From assembly GCA_963782605.1 (NCBI GenBank), contig CAWAKK010000001.1, forward strand, positions 310,001 to 374,000: a DNA stretch of 64,000 bases, read 5' to 3'. Origin of the DNA: JBDTSW01 sp963782605 (GTDB lineage Bacteria; Actinomycetota; Thermoleophilia; Solirubrobacterales; 70-9). Positions 24,497-32,363 of this stretch are shown in pieces (positions within the stretch are counted from its first letter, which is position 1; each line of letters begins with the position of its first letter). The translations under genes were made by a program, and so were the position numbers. The notes beneath the pieces were generated by a model, which was not told where the DNA came from, did not search any database, and saw only the letters and a program-made list of their open reading frames with translations.

Positions 24497-25858
24497 ATGC
24501 CGACAGCGACGACACCAACCCGACCCCGGGTTTCGCTCACGCCTTTGCCAAGTTTGGAAGACGCAGACTTGGTGCGGCGCGCGCGAGACGGCGATGACGA
24601 TGCCTTCGAGGAGATCGTCCGTCGTTACCGCGCCCCCCTGATCCGCTACAGCACTCGGCACGTCGGCCGCGATCACGCCGAGGACATCACCCAGCACGCG
24701 CTCGCCAGCGCGGCGATGCACCTGCGCGACGATCCACGCCCGATCCACCTGCGGGCCTGGCTGTACCGCGTGGCCCACAACGCCGCCATCAACATGCGCC
24801 AGCGCAAGGACTGGGGGCACGAGCAGATCTCACCTGACATCGACGGTGTCCCGCAGCCTCCCGACGTCGCGGCGCAGCGCAGCGAGGTGCGCAAGGTGGT
24901 CTCGGACCTCGATCGCCTTCCCGAGCGCCAGCGGACCGCCCTGCTTCTGAGCGTCTTCGAGGGCCTGGGCTACGAGGAGATTGCCGCTCGTCTCGACACG
25001 ACCCCGAACTCCGTGCGCGCGCTGCTCTCCCGAGCCCGCGTGCACCTGCGTCAGGCGGCGAGCGCCATCGCTCCGATCCCGTTGCTGCAGCTGATCGTCA
25101 AGAAGATCTCAGGCCTGGTGGGCGCCGCGAGCGGGTCCGGCGGCACCGTCGCAGCAGGCGGCACGGTGATTCAGGCCAACCTCGTCGCGGTGGCCGCCAC
25201 AGCCGTGACCGCGGCTGGCGCCGCCACCGCGCAAAACGCCATCTCAAGCGACCGTGAGCGAGACGCGGACGCGACGACGACACTTGTAGAGCAGGCGCCC
25301 GTATCGACCGTGTCGGCGGTAACGGCAATCCTGATCGAGCCCGCCCTTCAGCTTTCGACGATCATCGAGCCGACGACTTCCAACGGCCCGGTGAGCCAGC
25401 CTCCTGCCGGCGGCAGCGGGTCCGTGTTCGAGCCGGTCGCGCCGGTCATTCCGATCGCGCCCCCGCCTGAGGCACCTATCGTCGAGCCCGCTCCGCCACC
25501 GCCGGTGGAGGAGGCACCGCCGGTCGGCGAGCAGCCGCCCGCCGAGCCGCCCGCCGAGCCGCCGGTCGACCCCGCGCCCGTGGGCGGAAATCCGGGCAAG
25601 GACGAGACGGACGGCGAGGATCCGGGGAATGAGACCCCGGTCGACGGCGACCCCGTCGACGGCGACCCGGTGGGCGACGGCGACCCGCCGCCCGATGAGG
25701 AGATCCCAGAGGATCCCGCGGAGCCGCCGATCGAGGAAGGCGAATCGGGTCCGCCCGAGGATCCCCCTGCCCCTGAGGACCCCCCTGTCTCCGAGGAGGG
25801 CGATTCGACGCCGGCCACGGAGGGCGACTCGACGCCGCCCGAGACGCCTGAGCCGTAG
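24497..25858 (+). CDS. ECF sigma factor fused to a membrane segment and proline-rich extracellular tail
   Basis: The 453-residue protein starts as a standard ECF sigma-70: region 2 at about 23-100 (ADLVRRARDGDDDAF, RAWLYRVAHNAAIN) and region 4 at about 130-188 (LPERQRTALLLSVFEGLGYEE, helix-turn-helix EIAARLDTTPNSVRALLSRA). It then has a hydrophobic stretch at about 226-246 (VAVAATAVTAAGAATA), able to span the membrane, and 200 residues of Pro/Glu/Asp/Gly-rich low complexity (285-453) with short repeats such as DGDPV and EGDSTP. The tail would lie outside the cell. No separate anti-sigma gene is adjacent, so the tail may replace it as sensor or tether. Single-chain architectures of this kind are known in Actinobacteria, but this one I cannot assign to a named ECF group. 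Confidence 0.88.
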   Translation: MPTATTPTRPRVSLTPLPSLEDADLVRRARDGDDDAFEEIVRRYRAPLIRYSTRHVGRDHAEDITQHALASAAMHLRDDPRPIHLRAWLYRVAHNAAINMRQRKDWGHEQISPDIDGVPQPPDVAAQRSEVRKVVSDLDRLPERQRTALLLSVFEGLGYEEIAARLDTTPNSVRALLSRARVHLRQAASAIAPIPLLQLIVKKISGLVGAASGSGGTVAAGGTVIQANLVAVAATAVTAAGAATAQNAISSDRERDADATTTLVEQAPVSTVSAVTAILIEPALQLSTIIEPTTSNGPVSQPPAGGSGSVFEPVAPVIPIAPPPEAPIVEPAPPPPVEEAPPVGEQPPAEPPAEPPVDPAPVGGNPGKDETDGEDPGNETPVDGDPVDGDPVGDGDPPPDEEIPEDPAEPPIEEGESGPPEDPPAPEDPPVSEEGDSTPATEGDSTPPETPEP

Positions 25859-25949
25859 CCTCGCGCCCGCCCGCAAGCTTCTCGCGTGCGATTCGCCCGC
25901 TCGCCGGTTCTAGCGAGTGGGGGTTTGCCGACGTCAGTGAGGGACGGGC

Positions 25950-26011
25950 GGCGGCCGGGCCGGCTTAAGTGGAAGCGGCGCAGGGGACGCGCCCTAGCCG
26001 GCCCGGCCGCC
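25950..26011. repeat. 16-bp perfect inverted repeat with nested hairpin
   Basis: GGCGGCCGGGCCGGCT (25950-25965) is the exact reverse complement of AGCCGGCCCGGCCGCC (25996-26011). The 30-base interior contains its own hairpin, GGCGC and GCGCC around a 7-base loop. It lies between the ECF sigma gene stop (25858) and the ABC operon start (26091). No T-tract follows, so it is not a standard terminator. It may still stop sigma-gene transcripts or be a structured leader of the ABC operon. Confidence 0.7.
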
Positions 26012-26090
26012 GGTCCGACCCCACTGGCACCCGCTCCCGCACTCGCGTAGGATTCCGGCGCCGCCAGTCTCCGAGAGAGGTCGTCAAGCC

Positions 26091-26957
26091 GTGAACCTTC
26101 GTATTCCGCTCCCGCTTATCCTTGCCATCGCCGCCATGGCGCTCGCCGCCTGCGGAGACGATGACACCTCGTCAGACGAGTCGAGCTCCGGCGCCGTCTC
26201 GCTTGAGGATGACTGCACTCCCGACCAGCTCGAGACGGTCGCAGACGGCACGCTCACGGTCGCCACGGACAGCCCCGCCTTCCCCCCTTACTTCGAGGAC
26301 GACGACCCCACCAACGGCAAGGGGTTCGAGAGCGCCGTCGCCTACGCGATCGCTGGCGAGCTGGGCTTCGAGGAGGCCGACATCAAGTGGGTCGTCGAGC
26401 CGTTCAACTCGTCTTATGCCCCGGGCCCGAAGGACTTCGACTTCGATGTGAATCAGATCTCGATCACCGACAAGCGCGCCGAGGCGGTTGACTTCTCGGC
26501 GCCCTACTACACAGCCAAGCAGGCCCTGGTGGCACTGAAGGACTCCGAGTTCGCCGATGCGAGCTCGCTCGATGACTTCGCCGACGCCCAGCTCGGCGTG
26601 CAGATCGGGACGACCAGCCTCGAGGCCGCGGAGGCGTCGATCGACTCTTCCTCCGAGCCGCAGGTGTTCGACACCTCCAACGACGTGGTCGCGGCCCTCA
26701 AGAACGAGCAGGTCGATGCGATCGTGGTCGACGTCCCCACCGCATTCTTCCTCACCGCGGTCCAGGTACCGGACGCGGCGACCGTTGGCCAGTTCGAGGC
26801 GCCGGGGGGCGATGAATGGGGAGCGCTACTCGAGAAGGACTCGCAGCTGACCGACTGCGTGTCGGCGGCAATCGAGTCTCTTCGAGACTCGGGCGAGCTC
26901 GCCGAGATCGAGCAGACCTGGATCGCCGACAAGACCGACGCCCCAGTACTCGAGTAG
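26091..26957 (+). CDS. polar amino acid ABC transporter substrate-binding lipoprotein
   Basis: The 288-residue family 3 solute-binding protein starts at GTG 26091. It has a lipoprotein signal with lipobox LAAC (Cys21) followed by an acidic Ser-rich linker. The binding-domain hallmarks are LTVATDSPAFPPYFE, the KGFESAVAYAIAGELG motif and DFDVNQISITDKRAEAVDFSAPY, the last being the family signature region. It captures a polar amino acid or related compound outside the membrane for the permease and ATPase encoded next. The gap to the permease gene is 36 bases. Confidence 0.93.
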   Translation: MNLRIPLPLILAIAAMALAACGDDDTSSDESSSGAVSLEDDCTPDQLETVADGTLTVATDSPAFPPYFEDDDPTNGKGFESAVAYAIAGELGFEEADIKWVVEPFNSSYAPGPKDFDFDVNQISITDKRAEAVDFSAPYYTAKQALVALKDSEFADASSLDDFADAQLGVQIGTTSLEAAEASIDSSSEPQVFDTSNDVVAALKNEQVDAIVVDVPTAFFLTAVQVPDAATVGQFEAPGGDEWGALLEKDSQLTDCVSAAIESLRDSGELAEIEQTWIADKTDAPVLE

Positions 26958-26993
26958 CCGCGGGCTGAGAGAACACGCGAGACTCCGGACTCG

Positions 26994-27839
26994 ATGAGCG
27001 ACCGTCGAGCCGAGCGGGAGGCTGCCCGCAGAAGTCGCGCGCGCCGCGGCCAGTCGATCGCTGCGATCTCCACCGTGGTGGTGCTCGGTGGGATGGCCGT
27101 GCTCATCCTCACGAGCCCCGGCTGGCCGGTTGTACGCGACTCTTTCTTCAATCCGGAGGTCTTCAGCGAGACCTTCCCGGAGATCGCGGAGGCGTTCTGG
27201 CTCGACGTCAGGGTTTTCATGGTCGTGGAGGTGGCCGTCCTCATCCTCGGGCTCGCCGTTGCGCTCGTGCGGACCGTCCGGGCGCCGGCGCTCTTCCCCT
27301 TGCGGCTGCTCGCGATCGTCTACGCCGATGTCTTCCGCGGCATCCCAACGATCCTGCTGGTCTACATGATCGGTTTCGGCGTTCCGGCCCTGGCGGTCGC
27401 GAGCGAGGACGGCTCGACCCCGCTCGGATGGCTGCCAACCGAGCCGGTTGTACTCGGCGGGATCGCCCTGACGCTCTCCTACGGCGCCTACGTCTCGGAG
27501 GTCTACCGGGCCGGGCTCAACTCGGTCCACCGCGGACAGCGCGATGCGGCGCTCGCCGTCGGCCTCACCGAGGCCCAGTCGCTCCGGCACGTAGTCGTCC
27601 CGCAGGCGGTCCGCAACGTCGGGCCGCCGCTCTTGAACGACTTCATCGCCCTGCAGAAGGACGTCGCACTCATCGCGATCATCGGCGTCGCAGGCGAGGC
27701 GTTTCGGGTCGCCCAGGTGGCGGTCTCGAGAGACTTCAACTACACCCCTCTGGTCGCGGCGGCGCTGCTCTACCTGTGCATCACGATCCCGATGGCGCGC
27801 CTGCTCGATCGCTGGGAGCGCGGGAGGGCCAGGGGATGA
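26994..27839 (+). CDS. polar amino acid ABC transporter permease
   Basis: The 281-residue HisM/GlnP-type permease has about five or six membrane helices. The family-specific segment YADVFRGIPTILLV and the EAA coupling loop around DAALAVGLTEAQSLRHVVVPQA are clear. It forms a homodimeric pore driven by the ATPase. An unusually long basic N-terminus (RRAEREAARRSRARRG) precedes the first helix. Its stop overlaps the ATPase start as ATGA at 27836-27839, showing tight coupling. Confidence 0.93.
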   Translation: MSDRRAEREAARRSRARRGQSIAAISTVVVLGGMAVLILTSPGWPVVRDSFFNPEVFSETFPEIAEAFWLDVRVFMVVEVAVLILGLAVALVRTVRAPALFPLRLLAIVYADVFRGIPTILLVYMIGFGVPALAVASEDGSTPLGWLPTEPVVLGGIALTLSYGAYVSEVYRAGLNSVHRGQRDAALAVGLTEAQSLRHVVVPQAVRNVGPPLLNDFIALQKDVALIAIIGVAGEAFRVAQVAVSRDFNYTPLVAAALLYLCITIPMARLLDRWERGRARG

Positions 27840-28591
27840 GCATCGGCGAGCCGGTTTTGGAGCTCCGCGGGGTCACGAAAGCCTTCGGCGAGCGCGAGGT
27901 CCTCCACGGCGTCAATCTGACCGTGCGCGAGCACGAAGCCGTAGCCCTTATCGGTGCCTCGGGCTCGGGCAAGTCGACGATCCTGCGCTGCATCGACCTG
28001 CTCGAGGAGATCGACGATGGCGACGTCTTCCTGGACGGTGAGGTGATCACCGATCCCTCGGTCGATGCGGTTTCCGCGCGCAGGCGCCTCAGCCTCGTCT
28101 TCCAGGCGTACAACCTCTTTCCGCACATGAGCGTGATCGACAACGTCCTGCTGGGGCTCGTGCAGGGCCACGACATGCAGCGCCCGGAGGCGCAGGCGGC
28201 TGCGCGCGAGCTGCTCACGCGATTTGGCATGGAGGGTCGCGAAGACGACATGCCCGACCGCCTCTCAGGCGGCCAGCAGCAGCGCGTGGCGATCGCCCGC
28301 GCCTTCGCCACGCGCCCGCGGGCGCTCCTGCTCGACGAGATCACGAGCGCCCTCGACCCGGAGCTGGTGGGCGAGGTCCTCGAGGCGGTCCGGGAGCTGA
28401 AGGCCGAGGGCGTGACGATGCTGCTCGCCACCCACGAGATGGGCTTCGCCAGCGAGGTGGCTGACACCGTGGGCTATCTGCACGAGGGACGCCTCCTCGA
28501 GCTGGGCCCGCCCGAACAGGTGCTCGAGGCTCCGCGCGAGCCCGAGACGAAGCGCTTCCTGCGCCGGCTGCTGGAGGCAGGGCGAGCGTAA
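27836..28591 (+). CDS. polar amino acid ABC transporter ATP-binding protein
   Basis: The true gene starts at ATG 27836 (251 residues); the open frame extends 136 codons further upstream only as an antisense-like continuation inside the permease gene. Walker A GASGSGKST, signature LSGGQQQR, Walker B RALLLDEIT with SALD, and the switch His in LLATHEMGFA are all present. Note that Walker B ends DEI rather than the usual DEP, a minor change. It powers import of the polar amino acid bound by the upstream lipoprotein. Confidence 0.94.
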   Translation: MSIGEPVLELRGVTKAFGEREVLHGVNLTVREHEAVALIGASGSGKSTILRCIDLLEEIDDGDVFLDGEVITDPSVDAVSARRRLSLVFQAYNLFPHMSVIDNVLLGLVQGHDMQRPEAQAAARELLTRFGMEGREDDMPDRLSGGQQQRVAIARAFATRPRALLLDEITSALDPELVGEVLEAVRELKAEGVTMLLATHEMGFASEVADTVGYLHEGRLLELGPPEQVLEAPREPETKRFLRRLLEAGRA

Positions 28592-28715
28592 GCGTCAGCC
28601 CTGACGCTTCGGTCCCGCGTGGCGGGACTCGTGCGCCATCAACGCTCGAGGACAAGGCCACGATCCGAACACCTGGCCGACCTGTGTCGCCTCAATGCCA
28701 GTTGTTGTTCATCCC

Positions 28716-29261
28716 TCAATCCTCGGCCGCCCAGCCAAAGCCGCGCACGCCCCCGTAGAAGGTGCGGGCCCAGGTTCCGCAACTCAGTCGATGCCACGGC
28801 AGCTCGCGCTCACAAAGAGCCCTCATGTCGGCGAGGAAGCGGTCGTCCACCGCCCTGCGGCGCCCCTTGAAGAGCCCGAGGTCGGAGTAGTTGCGGTAGC
28901 CGAAGTCGTGGCGGATGCAGGCGCTGGTGAAGTCGAAGGTACGGCCCTCGCTGCCCACGATCGGGGCCGAGCAGAGATCGGTCGAGTAGTCGAGGCGCGG
29001 GTCGCGCTCGGCCGACCCGCGGTAGGCGAGAAACTCCTGGAGGGGCGCGGAGGCCAGGCGGTCGACCAGCTCTTGCTCGGTGGGCGGCTCGGGCTCGCCG
29101 GCGCGCTCGCAGTCGGCGTCCAAAGCGGCGCAAAAGGCCTGGGCCAACGCGCTGGGGGCCCCGCCCACGGCGCCCGGCGCAACGGCAACGGCGGCGGAGA
29201 ACACGAGCGCAAGCAGCAAGACCAGACCGACGTGCTCGACGCTCGCCTGACCCCGCTCCAT
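28716..29261 (-). CDS. prokaryotic phospholipase A2 with prepilin/TadE-like N-terminus
   Basis: From ATG 29261 the product is 181 residues. The C-terminal half (about 95-165) matches the secreted prokaryotic phospholipase A2 family: the catalytic His118-Asp119 in ACIRHDFGYRNY, four cysteines (97, 115, 150, 161) for two disulfides and calcium-site residues near DLCSAP. It would hydrolyse the sn-2 ester of phospholipids outside the cell. The N-terminus is unusual: ERGQASVEHVGLVLLLALV resembles the class III (type IV pilin/TadE) leader rather than a Sec signal. The open frame extends to 29285 but the extra residues lack a ribosome site. Confidence 0.85.
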   Translation of the reverse strand: MERGQASVEHVGLVLLLALVFSAAVAVAPGAVGGAPSALAQAFCAALDADCERAGEPEPPTEQELVDRLASAPLQEFLAYRGSAERDPRLDYSTDLCSAPIVGSEGRTFDFTSACIRHDFGYRNYSDLGLFKGRRRAVDDRFLADMRALCERELPWHRLSCGTWARTFYGGVRGFGWAAED

Positions 29262-29321
29262 GGTGCGTGGCGCTCCGCATCCCACGCATCTCGAAGACCA
29301 CGACGGGTGGGTTCTCTCCCC

Positions 29322-29327
29322 TACAAT
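29322..29327 (+). promoter_or_regulatory. -10 element of ssrA
   Basis: TACAAT lies 14 bases before the mature tmRNA 5' end and is a good -10 hexamer. I do not see a convincing -35 at 16-18 bases upstream. Transcription would begin near 29334, leaving a 7-base leader for RNase P to remove. Confidence 0.45.
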
Positions 29328-29340
29328 TCAGAGCACATAC

Positions 29341-29708
29341 GGGGGCGTTCCAGATTCGACGTGAAGCTGGATCGTCTCGGTGTTGCGAGTCGAGGATCCG
29401 GGTTGGCCTCGTTAAATACCCCCGGAAACCAATAAGTGCGAACTCTGATCATGAGTTCGCCCTCGCCGCTTAGGCGGTAGAGGGTAGTCGCGCCGGATGG
29501 CCCACGATCCGGGTCGCGGCTTCATTAAGTGGGCTCACCCCGAAGGTAGAACCCTCGACCCGAGGGGGACATCCATAGGAGGGTGTGGCGCCGGCAACGT
29601 ATCCCGCGGACTGACCTAGCCGAACGCCGAGAGCAGACTCCACGGGAACGCTCGTAGTACACACCGAGGCAGGCTTCGCGGACGCCGGGGCAGTACCGGC
29701 CGCCTCCA
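29341..29708 (+). ncRNA. ssrA: transfer-messenger RNA (tmRNA)
   Basis: The 368-base gene rescues ribosomes stalled on broken mRNA. The 5' end GGGGGCG followed by the conserved ATTCGACG-type D-loop region pairs with CGCCTCC (29701-29707) to form the seven-pair acceptor stem with one G-U. The tag reading frame starts at the resume codon GCG 29438 after AATAAGT and encodes ANSDHEFALAA, ending at TAG 29471-29473; FALAA is a typical C-terminal degradation signal. The T arm (29684-29700) has a five-pair stem GCCGG/CCGGC but a loop GGCAGTA, unlike the usual TTCGA type. CCA is not encoded next to the acceptor. Its partner smpB is at 34071-34556. Confidence 0.93.
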
Positions 29709-29728
29709 TCGCCACCACGCGGCGGTCG

Positions 29729-30004
29729 CTACGCGGCCGTCGCGAACCGCTTCTCGGCTCTGGCCCGGCGCTTCGCCGCCTCCACCTCGCGGTCCTTCGG
29801 CGGAGCGGCCGTCACGAGGGAGTCGAGGAGACGCCGCGTGACGTCGGCGACCTCGCCGACGGCCCGGTCGAACGCCTCGGCGTTGGCCTGCGACGGCTTG
29901 GTCGAGCCGCTGATCTTGCGTACGTACTGAAGCGCGGCGGCCTCGACCTCCTCATCGCTGGCCGGAGGGTCGAAGTTGTGAAGTGTCCTGATGTTTCTGC
30001 ACAT
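29729..30004 (-). CDS. DUF2277 family protein
   Basis: The 91-residue protein starts MCRNIRTLHNFDPPAS, the signature of the DUF2277 family (conserved N-terminal Cys-Arg-Asn), and continues as charged helices (EEVEAAALQYVRKISG). The function of the family is unknown. Helical size and conservation suggest a small nucleic-acid- or protein-binding role, but nothing in the sequence proves it. It is convergent with ssrA and its start lies 65 bases from the divergent site-2 protease start. Confidence 0.88.
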   Translation of the reverse strand: MCRNIRTLHNFDPPASDEEVEAAALQYVRKISGSTKPSQANAEAFDRAVGEVADVTRRLLDSLVTAAPPKDREVEAAKRRARAEKRFATAA

Positions 30005-30068
30005 ACACGTCAGGCTACGGCACCGCCCTTCAGGCCGAGATCGAGCTGAAGCTACCTTTAGCCAGGCG

Positions 30069-30947
30069 ATGAAGAATGAGGGTGTGACCGATACGCGTGT
30101 AGCGCCGTGGCCGGCCGAGATCCCGCCAGAGCGGGACTACGAACCGATCCAGCCGGGCTCCGGCCGCGGCTCGGATTGGCGCGAGCGTGCTCGACGCCTG
30201 TTCGGGCCGATCGCGGCTGGAGCACTGCTCCTTGCGACGAAGGGGAAGGCGCTGCTGCTGCTCATCCCGAAGCTCAAGTTCCTGACCACGTCGCTCTCGA
30301 TGCTCGTCTCGATCGGCGCCTACTCGCTGATTTGGGGGTGGCAGTTCGCGGTCGGATTCGTGCTGCTGTTGCTCGTGCACGAGATGGGCCATGTGATCCA
30401 GCTGCGCCGCGAGGGAATCGAGGCCTCGGCACCGATGTTCATCCCCTTCCTGGGCGCGGCGATCGCGGCCAAGTCGATGGGCGACGACGCGGCCGCCGAA
30501 GCTCGCGTGGGCCTCGCCGGGCCGATCCTCGGGACCATCGGCACGCTGGTGCCGCTGGGCATCTGGCTTGCGACCGGCGAGGAGTTCTGGCAGGCCCTCG
30601 CGTTCGTCGGGTTCTTCCTCAACCTGTTCAACCTCCTTCCCGTGCTCCCGCTCGACGGCGGCCGGGCGATGGCCGCCCTGAGCCCGTACGTCTGGATCGC
30701 GGGCTTCGCCGCCCTGATCGCCCTGACCTTCTTCTTCCCGAACCCGATCATGCTGCTCATCCTGCTCTTCGGCGGCATGGAGACCTACCGCCGGTTCAAG
30801 CAGCGAAACACGCCAGAGGGGCACGCTTACCACCGGGTTCCGGCACGAACGCGCGCGCTCGTTGCGATCGTCTACCTGGGGCTTGCCGCACTGCTCGCCG
30901 TCGGTATGACCGAGACCTTCCTGGAGCGCGACTTCTCCGACGTCTGA
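30069..30947 (+). CDS. site-2 protease family intramembrane metalloprotease
   Basis: From ATG 30069 the product has 292 residues and five or six hydrophobic segments. The zinc site is HEMGH (His104, Glu105, His108), with the third ligand Asp196 in LPLDGGR, as in the M50 family. These proteases cut membrane-embedded substrates such as anti-sigma factors. No PDZ domain is present, so it belongs to the short SpoIVFB-like/rhomboid-independent group. The open frame begins at 29991 inside the DUF2277 start region; the first 26 codons are not conserved-looking. The substrate is unknown; the membrane-tethered ECF sigma factor 5 kb away is one imaginable target. Confidence 0.87.
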   Translation: MKNEGVTDTRVAPWPAEIPPERDYEPIQPGSGRGSDWRERARRLFGPIAAGALLLATKGKALLLLIPKLKFLTTSLSMLVSIGAYSLIWGWQFAVGFVLLLLVHEMGHVIQLRREGIEASAPMFIPFLGAAIAAKSMGDDAAAEARVGLAGPILGTIGTLVPLGIWLATGEEFWQALAFVGFFLNLFNLLPVLPLDGGRAMAALSPYVWIAGFAALIALTFFFPNPIMLLILLFGGMETYRRFKQRNTPEGHAYHRVPARTRALVAIVYLGLAALLAVGMTETFLERDFSDV

Positions 30948-30981
30948 GCTTCGCGAGCGCACCTCTGAGAAGCTGCGGCCC

Positions 30982-32346
30982 ATGAGTGAGCGCGAATTCG
31001 ACGTCGTCGTGATCGGCGCGGGGTCGGCCGGGGAGGTCTGCGCGGGCCGGATCGCCGATGGTGGTCTCAGCGTCGCGATCGTCGAGGGTCACCTGGTCGG
31101 CGGCGAGTGCTCCTACTACGCATGCATGCCCTCCAAGGCACTCCTGCGCCCGGCCCAGGCCCTCGCGGAAGTGCGGAGGGTGCCAGGGGCCGCGGGTGCC
31201 GTGCGCGGCGGCGTCGACCCGGGGGCGACGTTCGCCCGCCGCGACGAGGTGATCAAGGATCGGGACGACTCCGGTCAGCTTCCCTGGCTCGAGAAGAAGG
31301 GGATCGAGCTCATCAGGGGCGAGGCCCGCCTGGAGGGAGAGCGGAGGGTGCTCGCGGGCAGCGAGACGCTCGTGGCGGGCAGGGCCGTGGTGATTGCAAC
31401 CGGCACGGTGGCCGCCATACCACCCATCGAGGGGCTGGCGGCTTCGGAGCCATGGACGAACCGGGAGGCCACCACCGCAGAGGAAGCTCCTGGCCGACTG
31501 CTCGTGCTGGGCGGCGGCCCCGTCGGCGCGGAGCTCGCGCAGGCCTATGCCACGCTCGGATCGAGCGTCGTTCTGATCGAGTCCGAGGATCGGCTCATTC
31601 CCCGTATGGAGGAGTTCGCCTCGGCAGAGGTGGCCGCCGGGCTCATCGACACCGGAGTGGATGTGCGCACGGGGGTAAAGGCGGAGTCCGTGAGCGGCGA
31701 GAAGATTGCCCGCGTGGCCCTCTCCAATGGCAGCGCCGTCGAGGGCGACGTCGTCGTCGTCGCGATCGGCCGGCGACCGAGGACCACCGAGATCGGGCTC
31801 GAGAGCATCGGCCTCGAGGGCGGCGACTACCTTGAGGTCGACGAGAGGATGCGCGTCGAGGGCAGCGAATGGCTCTATGCCATTGGGGACGTCAACGGTC
31901 GGGCCCTGCTCACGCACATGGGCAAGTACCAGGCGCGGATCTGCGGGGACGCCATCCTCGGCAAGGACGTCGCCGCCACTCAGGACACCGCCGGCTCGCC
32001 CCAGGTGGTCTTCACGGAGCCGCAGGCGGCTGCGGTGGGCCACACGCTCGCGTCAGCGCGTGAGGCCGGCATCGACGCCCGAGCCGTTGACGTTGAGAGC
32101 TCGAAGACCGCCGGTGCGAGCTTTCATGGGCGCAACGCGCCCGGCACGACCAGGATCGTGGTGGACGAGGAGCGAGGCGTGGTCGTCGGCGCGACCTTCG
32201 TCGGCCCTGACGTCGCCGAGTGGCTGCACGCGGCCACCGTCGCGATCGTGGGCGAGGTGCCGCTGGAGCGCCTCTGGCACTCGGTGGCGGCCTACCCCAC
32301 GCGCAGCGAGGTATGGCTCAAGCTCCTGGAGGAGTACGGGCTCTAG
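30982..32346 (+). CDS. pyridine nucleotide-disulfide oxidoreductase (dihydrolipoamide dehydrogenase/MerA-like)
   Basis: The 454-residue flavoprotein has the FAD motif VVVIGAGSAGEVCAGRIA (8-25), the redox disulfide Cys43-Cys48 in GGECSYYACMPSK, the NAD motif VLGGGPVGAELAQAYATLG (about 174-192) and the second FAD contact YAIGDVNG. In dihydrolipoamide dehydrogenases the C-terminal catalytic motif is HAHPT-x2-E; here the equivalent reads AAYPTRSE, so the active-site His is a Tyr, as in mercuric reductases. The substrate may thus not be lipoamide. It lies 34 bases after the site-2 protease gene. No alpha-keto acid dehydrogenase genes are near. Confidence 0.88.
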   Translation: MSEREFDVVVIGAGSAGEVCAGRIADGGLSVAIVEGHLVGGECSYYACMPSKALLRPAQALAEVRRVPGAAGAVRGGVDPGATFARRDEVIKDRDDSGQLPWLEKKGIELIRGEARLEGERRVLAGSETLVAGRAVVIATGTVAAIPPIEGLAASEPWTNREATTAEEAPGRLLVLGGGPVGAELAQAYATLGSSVVLIESEDRLIPRMEEFASAEVAAGLIDTGVDVRTGVKAESVSGEKIARVALSNGSAVEGDVVVVAIGRRPRTTEIGLESIGLEGGDYLEVDERMRVEGSEWLYAIGDVNGRALLTHMGKYQARICGDAILGKDVAATQDTAGSPQVVFTEPQAAAVGHTLASAREAGIDARAVDVESSKTAGASFHGRNAPGTTRIVVDEERGVVVGATFVGPDVAEWLHAATVAIVGEVPLERLWHSVAAYPTRSEVWLKLLEEYGL

Positions 32347-32363
32347 AGGGGGCGCGGCCGACG

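Noticed and set aside
27428..27835. Long N-terminal extension of the ABC ATPase gene
   Set aside because: The extension lies inside the permease gene in another frame; the ATG at 27836 with ATGA overlap gives the normal ATPase N-terminus.
29267..29473. 68-codon plus-strand frame ending in the tmRNA tag
   Set aside because: Only its last 11 codons are real (the tag read by resumed translation); the rest is tmRNA and promoter sequence.
29470..29718. 82-codon minus-strand frame
   Set aside because: It lies inside the tmRNA gene and has no family features.
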